Below are positions 7,770 to 11,137 of a stretch of DNA of 11,137 nucleotides, piece by piece. The notes below the pieces were generated by a model. That model searched no databases. It was given only the letters and a program-made list of their open reading frames with translations, and was not told where the DNA came from. Source of the DNA: an uncultured Acholeplasmataceae bacterium (GTDB lineage Bacteria; Bacillota_I; Bacilli_A; Acholeplasmatales; Acholeplasmataceae); NCBI GenBank assembly GCA_937983315.1, contig CALKAH010000102.1, forward strand, positions 1 through 11,137, in the 5' to 3' direction. How positions within the stretch are numbered: position 1 is the first letter of the stretch; every line of letters begins with the position of its first letter. Made by a program: the position numbers and the translations under genes.

Positions 7770-7790
7770 GAGTAGAATGAAGCTTTTTTG

Positions 7791-7822
7791 AAATAAAAGA
7801 AAAGAACACATAGTGTTCTTTT
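7791..7822 (-). terminator. Rho-independent terminator of the degV-marR operon
   Basis: A perfect ten-pair hairpin lies 16 bases after the marR stop: AAAAGAACAC and GTGTTCTTTT around a three-base loop (7800-7822). On the minus strand it is followed by CTTTTATTT (7791-7799). The stem is A/U-rich at its base but symmetrical, and it separates the two operons. Confidence 0.85.
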
Positions 7823-7837
7823 AGAAATTCAACTTTT

Positions 7838-8275
7838 TTAATATCTTTGTTTAAAATATTGGCTAATATTTTCTAAAGACTTCATGAGGACTGCATCTTT
7901 TTCAAGTTCCAAATCCTTGAACATCGAAGCGATCATCTCATCATGAAAGTCATCATGTATTTTTAAAACACGGTGTGCACTATCTGTCAGTTTGAGGTAT
8001 ACTTTACGTCTATCTGACTCATCACGTTCTCGAATGATATGACCTTTTTTCACCAGTACATTGACCGATGTGGTGAGTGTACCTAATGTTACACGGAGTT
8101 TGTGTGCAACGTTTCCCATCGTAGGTATATCAACATTACGTACAGCTTCAAGAACATGTACTTCTGTCATGGATAACCGAACACCTTTTTGTCTCAACAT
8201 CTCCGCTTCAATACTTAAGATATGATTAAAAACATCTACCAACAGTTCGTTAATGACTTCCTTAGGTGAAACCAC
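7838..8275 (-). CDS. MarR-family transcriptional regulator, FabT-like
   Basis: Winged-helix repressor of about 145 residues. Counting from the GTG at 8275, the N-terminal dimerisation helices (with VFNHILSIEAEMLRQ) are followed by the DNA-binding helix pair IPTMGNVAHKLRVTLGTLTTSVNVLVKKG and the wing RERDESDRRKVYLKLT. The VTLGTLTTSVN recognition helix and the N-terminal IEE/IEAE-type region closely resemble streptococcal FabT, the repressor of fatty-acid synthesis genes that responds to acyl-ACP. The start is taken as the GTG at 8275, because the AAAGGTGG site (8284-8291) sits eight bases upstream; the in-frame GTG at 8287 lies within that site. It is the second gene of an operon with degV, 17 bases after the degV stop. 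A FabT-like palindrome before degV suggests autoregulation. The FabT assignment is from recalled similarity. Confidence 0.8.
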   Translation of the reverse strand: MVSPKEVINELLVDVFNHILSIEAEMLRQKGVRLSMTEVHVLEAVRNVDIPTMGNVAHKLRVTLGTLTTSVNVLVKKGHIIRERDESDRRKVYLKLTDSAHRVLKIHDDFHDEMIASMFKDLELEKDAVLMKSLENISQYFKQRY

Positions 8276-8292
8276 TCTAACAACCACCTTTT

Positions 8293-9144
8293 TTATAAAA
8301 CAATATATCCAACACCTAGTGTGCCAGGACCTGCATGCGCACCAACAACAGGTGTTAATGGAACAAGTTCAACTGTTATATCGGGACGGAATGCTAAAAT
8401 CTCTTTTTTAATTTCAGCAGCTTTATCTTGATTATTTGTATATGCAATAAACATGACTACATTTTTACCGTCTACATCATGACGAACAACTTCAAGTAAA
8501 CGCTGTTGAGCTTTTCCTGTTGTTCTGATCTTTTCAAATGGCACAAGACTTCCATCACGTTGTACGTGAAGTAAAGGCTTAATCTTTAGAAGCGTTCCTA
8601 AAAAACCACTTGTTGCGGATAGACGACCATTTTTAACTAAGAATTTTAGTGTATCTACGAGTACATAGATATATATATTATCTCTTATTTTCTCTAATTT
8701 ATCAATGATGTCTCTCGTTTTGTGGCCAGATTTAATTAATTTAATGGCTTCAAGAACTAAAAACGCTTCACCGTATGAAACACTTCTTGAGTCGATTACA
8801 TAGACGTTAATTCCAGGAACCATGTCTTTTGCTAATACAGCACCTTGATAAGTACCACTTAATTTTGATGAAATGACAATCGCAATAACATCTGTATAAC
8901 CTTCGTCTTTTAATTCTTCATAAACACTTGCAATTTTCCCTGTCGAGGTTTGTGATGTTGAAACATCGATATCTGGATTTGCTTGAATAATGTCATAGAA
9001 TTCTTTAGCTTGAATGTCTACATAATCCTCGTATTCTTTTCCACCTAAATTCAACGTTGAACGAATCATCTTGACTGGATAATCCAATTTCATGTAATCA
9101 ACACCAGAGTTTCCACATACAACTAATCCGATTTTTTCACTCAT
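8293..9144 (-). CDS. DegV family protein, fatty-acid-binding (FakB-like)
   Basis: DegV proteins bind a fatty acid and, as FakB, present it to the kinase FakA to make acyl-phosphate for phospholipid synthesis. The 283 residues match the family. Visible motifs are STSQTS (62-67) and SSKLSGTYQ (92-100), whose hydroxyl residues hold the carboxylate, then DSRSVSYG (118-125), the GRLSATSGFLGTLLKIKP stretch (173-190) and the C-terminal GAHAGPG (268-274) with its conserved histidine. The N-terminus VVCGNSGVDY replaces the more usual TDS-x-x-DL pattern. The ATG at 9144 has AAGGAG ten bases upstream. It heads an operon with the FabT-like regulator, consistent with a role in fatty-acid uptake linked to lipid control. 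No fakA is in the window. Confidence 0.9.
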   Translation of the reverse strand: MSEKIGLVVCGNSGVDYMKLDYPVKMIRSTLNLGGKEYEDYVDIQAKEFYDIIQANPDIDVSTSQTSTGKIASVYEELKDEGYTDVIAIVISSKLSGTYQGAVLAKDMVPGINVYVIDSRSVSYGEAFLVLEAIKLIKSGHKTRDIIDKLEKIRDNIYIYVLVDTLKFLVKNGRLSATSGFLGTLLKIKPLLHVQRDGSLVPFEKIRTTGKAQQRLLEVVRHDVDGKNVVMFIAYTNNQDKAAEIKKEILAFRPDITVELVPLTPVVGAHAGPGTLGVGYIVL

Positions 9145-9158
9145 TTATTATTTTCTCC

Positions 9159-9184
9159 TTCAAATTATTTGAACTTCAAATTAT
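9159..9184. promoter_or_regulatory. Palindromic operator upstream of degV, FabT-like
   Basis: ATTTGAACTTCAAAT (9167-9181) is a perfect inverted repeat with seven-base arms around one base. It fits the TTTGA-N3-TCAAA pattern I recall for FabT sites. It overlaps a second near-perfect palindrome, TTCAAATTATTTGAA (9159-9173). TTCAAATTAT also occurs as a 16-base-spaced direct repeat (9159-9168, 9175-9184). It lies between the -10 and the degV ribosome binding site, where a bound repressor would block elongation or initiation. Confidence 0.65.
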
Positions 9185-9196
9185 GATGCTAATATT

Positions 9197-9224
9197 ATGA
9201 TAACACAAAGAACCAATAATTCAA
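9197..9224 (-). promoter_or_regulatory. Probable promoter of the degV-marR operon
   Basis: On the minus strand there is a -35 TTGAAT (9219-9224), a 16-base spacer and -10 TATCAT (9197-9202). The start would be near 9190, just upstream of the palindrome. The spacer is one base short of optimum, and an overlapping CATAAT with a 19-base spacer is an alternative -10. Confidence 0.55.
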
Positions 9225-9237
9225 GAGTAATGATAAT

Positions 9238-9915
9238 TTATATAAAAATATTAATGGACTCCAATTGACTAAGTGCAGATATTTGGTCTTGCTCACGAAT
9301 ATGTTCTGTTATAAAATTGGTCAATAGTTGTATTTCTTGATCATTATAACGTATATTATCTGCATATCTTGCCTCTATATAGCGATCATATTCAGGACGA
9401 TAGATCATCACATAATTGACAATCTTTACATCTCGATGAATCATATTATGCAAAACCTGACGATGAGTTATCGAATCTTGAAGTTTCTTCGTATATCGCT
9501 CTTCGCTTCGCTTTTCATCTTGATTAAACATCCCAAATTCTAAAACGATGATTAAACGATCATAAACTAAGAGATAGTCTGTTCTCATGTGATTTCCATA
9601 GACCAGTGGATATTCCATAATGATTTGTAACCGTTCACTGTATATACCCTTTTTATATAGTTGCATCATACATCTCCGCATAATGGATAGCGTGTCAATC
9701 CACGTGATTATCTCTTCTTCTTTTAATGGCCATATCGTCAATTTGCCCTTTTCAAATTGAGTCTTTAAAGTCTTGTATAAATCTGTTTTGCAATAAACTT
9801 GTACACGTTCCTTTAATAATTGTTTTTCGATTTTCCAGTTTATTTGTTCAATGATTTCAGTAAAACTATTAAACGACTTTATACTATCAAAATGATACAT
9901 ACATTTGATGCTCAT
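9238..9915 (-). CDS. Uncharacterised protein with possible PD-(D/E)XK-like core
   Basis: I do not recognise this 225-residue soluble protein: no signal peptide, membrane segment or cysteine cluster. The central part reads R111-T-D113 followed by YLLVYDRLIIVLEFG with Glu126. This is the hydrophobic strand-turn-strand with an acidic pair typical of PD-(D/E)XK nuclease-like folds, then a helix with ITHRQVLHNMI (149-159) and a strand KIVNYVMIYRPEY (164-176). The lysine of the ExK motif is replaced by glycine (Glu-Phe-Gly), so it may be inactive or the resemblance may be chance. The ATG at 9915 is supported by an AGGTGG site. A TATGAT -10-like element (9932-9937) lacks a good -35. No terminator is visible between this gene and degV, so read-through is possible. 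Base use is AT-rich, like its neighbours degV and marR. Confidence 0.75.
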   Translation of the reverse strand: MSIKCMYHFDSIKSFNSFTEIIEQINWKIEKQLLKERVQVYCKTDLYKTLKTQFEKGKLTIWPLKEEEIITWIDTLSIMRRCMMQLYKKGIYSERLQIIMEYPLVYGNHMRTDYLLVYDRLIIVLEFGMFNQDEKRSEERYTKKLQDSITHRQVLHNMIHRDVKIVNYVMIYRPEYDRYIEARYADNIRYNDQEIQLLTNFITEHIREQDQISALSQLESINIFI

Positions 9916-9962
9916 GATACCACCTCATACTATCATAGATTAGAACATATACTTTTACTCTA

Positions 9963-9992
9963 AAAATAAAAAAAAGCCCAACTGATTGGCTT
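9963..9992 (-). terminator. Terminator of the rRNA-tRNA transcript
   Basis: Fourteen bases after tRNA-Phe, the minus strand reads AAGCCAA, a TCAG loop and TTGGGCTT (stem with one bulged G), then a run of eight T and further T-rich sequence. This is a typical intrinsic terminator and it ends the tRNA cluster. Confidence 0.85.
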
Positions 9993-10006
9993 CGCAAAGG
10001 TATGGA

Positions 10007-10082
10007 TGGTGGCTCCGGGCAGAATTGAACTGCCGACACAAGGATTTTCAGTCCTTTGCTCTACCAACTGAGCTACAGAGCC
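10007..10082 (-). tRNA. tRNA-Phe(GAA)
   Basis: Complete 76-base cloverleaf with encoded CCA. The acceptor GGCTCTG pairs with CGGAGCC. The anticodon stem AAGGA/TCCTT holds loop CTGAAAA with anticodon GAA. The T loop is TTCAATT. Last gene of the cluster. Confidence 0.97.
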
Positions 10083-10088
10083 TAATAA

Positions 10089-10164
10089 TGGCGGTCCGGA
10101 CGGGATTTGAACCCGCGATCTCCTGCGTGACAGGCAGGCATGTTGACCCCTACACCACCGGACC
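10089..10164 (-). tRNA. tRNA-Asp(GTC)
   Basis: Complete 76-base cloverleaf with encoded CCA and discriminator G. The acceptor GGTCCGG/CCGGACC is perfect. The anticodon stem CCTGC/GCAGG holds loop CTGTCAC with GTC. It sits 6 bases upstream of tRNA-Phe. Confidence 0.97.
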
Positions 10165-10171
10165 TTATGAT

Positions 10172-10248
<77 letters not shown>

Positions 10249-10282
10249 ATATTAAATATATCAATTTTTATTAGACTTCTCG

Positions 10283-10372
10283 TGGCGGAGGAAGAGGGAT
10301 TCGAACCCCCGCGCCTTTTACAGCCTGTCGGTTTTCAAGACCGATCCCTTCAGCCAGCTTGGGTATTCCTCC
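10283..10372 (-). tRNA. tRNA-Ser(TGA)
   Basis: 90-base class II tRNA with encoded CCA. The acceptor GGAGGAA pairs with TTCCTCC. The anticodon stem CGGTC/ACCG region holds loop TTGAAAA with TGA. A long variable arm (CAGGCTGTAAAAGGCGC) is typical of serine tRNAs. Confidence 0.96.
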
Positions 10373-10414
10373 AACATTATAACATGTTTTAAAACGTTTG
10401 TATAGTTGGTTAGT

Positions 10415-10491
10415 TGGTGGACCCGGTAGGACTCGAACCTACGGCCAACCGGTTATGAGCCGGTAGCTCTAACCAACTGAGCTACGGGTCC
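10415..10491 (-). tRNA. tRNA-Ile2(CAT), predicted lysidine-modified
   Basis: 77 bases with encoded CCA; acceptor GGACCCG/CGGGTCC; anticodon loop CTCATAA. The body matches the tRNA-Ile2 I recall from Bacillus (GGACC acceptor, GTAGGTTCGAGTCCTAC T arm) rather than elongator Met. Its place between Met and Ser is that of Ile in the Bacillus rrnB cluster. TilS would convert C34 to lysidine, so that it reads AUA. The amino-acid call rests on this comparison. Confidence 0.82.
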
Positions 10492-10495
10492 AAAC

Positions 10496-10572
10496 TGGTA
10501 GCGGCGGGGGGGATCGAACCCACGACCTTACGGGTATGAACCGTACGCTCTAGCCAGCTGAGCTACGCCGCC
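10496..10572 (-). tRNA. Elongator tRNA-Met(CAT)
   Basis: 77 bases with encoded CCA. The acceptor GGCGGCG pairs with a 3' strand ending in T (G1-U72 wobble). The anticodon region GTACGGTTCATACCCGTA is almost identical to the Bacillus elongator tRNA-Met as I recall it. It lacks the initiator C1-A72 mismatch. Confidence 0.88.
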
Positions 10573-10631
10573 ATTTAACACTTATAGTGTACTACGTTTG
10601 AATCCAAGCAACAATGCCATGACCAAATGGG

Positions 10632-10707
10632 TGGTGGAGCTTAGGGGGATCGAACCCCTGACCTCCTGCGTGCAAAACAGGCGCTCTCCCAGCTGAGCTA
10701 AAGCCCC
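10632..10707 (-). tRNA. tRNA-Ala(TGC)
   Basis: 76 bases with encoded CCA. The acceptor starts GGGGCTT, and its G3-U70 wobble (against AAGCTCC) is the universal alanine identity element. The anticodon stem CCTGT/GCAGG (one G-U) holds loop TTTGCAC with TGC. A 59-base gap with no clear feature separates it from tRNA-Met. Confidence 0.97.
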
Positions 10708-10725
10708 ATTTAAGATAAGCCATAA

Positions 10726-10813
10726 TGGTACCTCGAGCCGGACTTGAACCGGCACGGATTCATCATCCATGGGATTTTAAGTCCCACGTGTCTACCTATT
10801 TCACCATCGAGGC
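10726..10813 (-). tRNA. tRNA-Leu(TAA)
   Basis: 88-base class II tRNA with encoded CCA and a long variable arm. The acceptor GCCTCGA pairs with TCGAGGT (G1-U72). The anticodon stem TGGGA/TCCCA holds loop CTTAAAA with TAA. Reads UUA and UUG. Confidence 0.96.
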
Positions 10814-10822
10814 ATTGAAGAG

Positions 10823-10898
10823 TGGTGACCCGTGTAAGAATCGAACTTACGACACCTTGATTAAAAGTCAAGTGCTCTACCGACTGAGCTAACGGGTC
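10823..10898 (-). tRNA. tRNA-Lys(TTT)
   Basis: 76 bases with encoded CCA. The acceptor GACCCGT pairs with ACGGGTC. The anticodon stem TTGA/TCAA closes loop CTTTTAA with TTT. The T loop is TTCGATT. Confidence 0.97.
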
Positions 10899-10901
10899 TC
10901 A

Positions 10902-10977
<76 letters not shown>

Positions 10978-10993
10978 CAAAAAGGCAAAATAA

Positions 10994-11069
10994 TGGTGGG
11001 AGTTAACGGGCTCGAACCGCTGACCCTCTGCTTGTAAGGCAGATGCTCTCCCAACTGAGCTAAACTCCC
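10994..11069 (-). tRNA. tRNA-Val(TAC)
   Basis: 76 bases with encoded CCA. The acceptor GGGAGTT pairs with AACTCCC. The anticodon stem TCTGC/GCAGA holds loop CTTACAA with TAC. It is the first tRNA after the 5S rRNA, 15 bases downstream. Confidence 0.97.
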
Positions 11070-11084
11070 ATGATTTAGAGAATT

Positions 11085-11137
11085 GCCTGGCAACGACCTA
11101 TTTTCGCTCCTTGGAACTATCGTCGGCGCTGAAGTGC
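11085..11137 (-). rRNA. rrf: 5S ribosomal RNA, 3' part (5' end beyond window)
   Basis: The minus strand reads CACTTCAGCGCCGACGATAG, then a hairpin loop, then GCGAAAATAGGTCGTTGCCAGGC. This matches the 3' third of Gram-positive 5S rRNA (CTTCAGCGCCGATGGTAGT ... GAGTAGGACG-CGCCA-GC). The mature 3' end is estimated at the final C at 11085. It implies a 16S-23S-5S operon upstream, outside the window, which would also supply the promoter for the tRNAs. Confidence 0.92.

Noticed and set aside
8276..8287. GTG at 8287 as the start of the MarR gene
   Set aside because: It lies inside the AAAGGTGG ribosome binding site; the in-frame GTG at 8275 has proper spacing.
10376..10404. TATAAT on the minus strand just upstream of tRNA-Ser, as an internal promoter
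   Set aside because: The start would fall inside the mature tRNA and the -35 (TATACA) is poor; probably chance in an AT-rich spacer.
10578..10590. ACACTTATAGTGT palindrome in the spacer between tRNA-Ala and tRNA-Met
   Set aside because: Short stem with no T-tract on either strand and no convincing promoter around it; no function can be assigned.

Overview
The window comes from a low-GC Gram-positive bacterium (Bacillota or a close relative, possibly Erysipelotrichia-like or a non-parasitic mollicute-like lineage). The evidence is consensus sigma-A-type promoters, strong purine-rich ribosome binding sites, AT-rich intergenic regions, and an 11-gene tRNA cluster behind a 5S rRNA whose order follows the Bacillus rrn-tRNA pattern. 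TGA is used as a stop (rplP, the ROK kinase) and the Trp codons I checked are TGG, so the Mycoplasma code is not in use. I cannot name the species. All genes are on the minus strand, so transcription runs from high to low coordinates. 

Layout in transcription order. (1) 11137-9963: the 3' end of a 5S rRNA, then tRNAs Val, Thr, Lys, Leu, Ala, elongator Met, Ile2(CAT), Ser, initiator Met, Asp and Phe, all with encoded CCA, closed by a rho-independent terminator. (2) 9915-9238: an unrecognised 225-aa protein with a weak PD-(D/E)XK-nuclease-like core. (3) 9144-7838: a DegV/FakB-type fatty-acid-binding protein and a FabT-like MarR repressor in one operon. The operon starts behind a promoter and a palindrome that resembles a FabT operator, and it ends in a perfect hairpin terminator. 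(4) 7714-4898: a ROK-family glucokinase followed, 9 bases on, by a 623-aa protein. I interpret that protein as a degenerate homologue of PTS enzyme I (PtsI) that has lost the phospho-histidine, the catalytic cysteine and a PEP-binding arginine. (5) 4865-1: the S10 ribosomal protein operon in canonical order, rpsJ-rplC-rplD-rplW-rplB-rpsS-rplV-rpsC-rplP-rpmC (rpmC cut by the window edge). It has a consensus promoter and a structured 5' leader. 

Three themes stand out. The predicted pseudo-enzyme I co-transcribed with a glucokinase is the best candidate for something undescribed: a PTS-derived protein that cannot do PTS chemistry but sits in a sugar-phosphorylation operon. The degV-marR pair looks like a self-controlled lipid module, with a fatty-acid carrier and a FabT-like repressor behind a FabT-like site. 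The terminator of the glucokinase/pseudo-EI operon is physically interleaved with the S10 promoter: one DNA segment carries both the terminator stem and the -35 element. The S10 operon itself is ordinary apart from a charged C-terminal tail on S3 and the folded leader.
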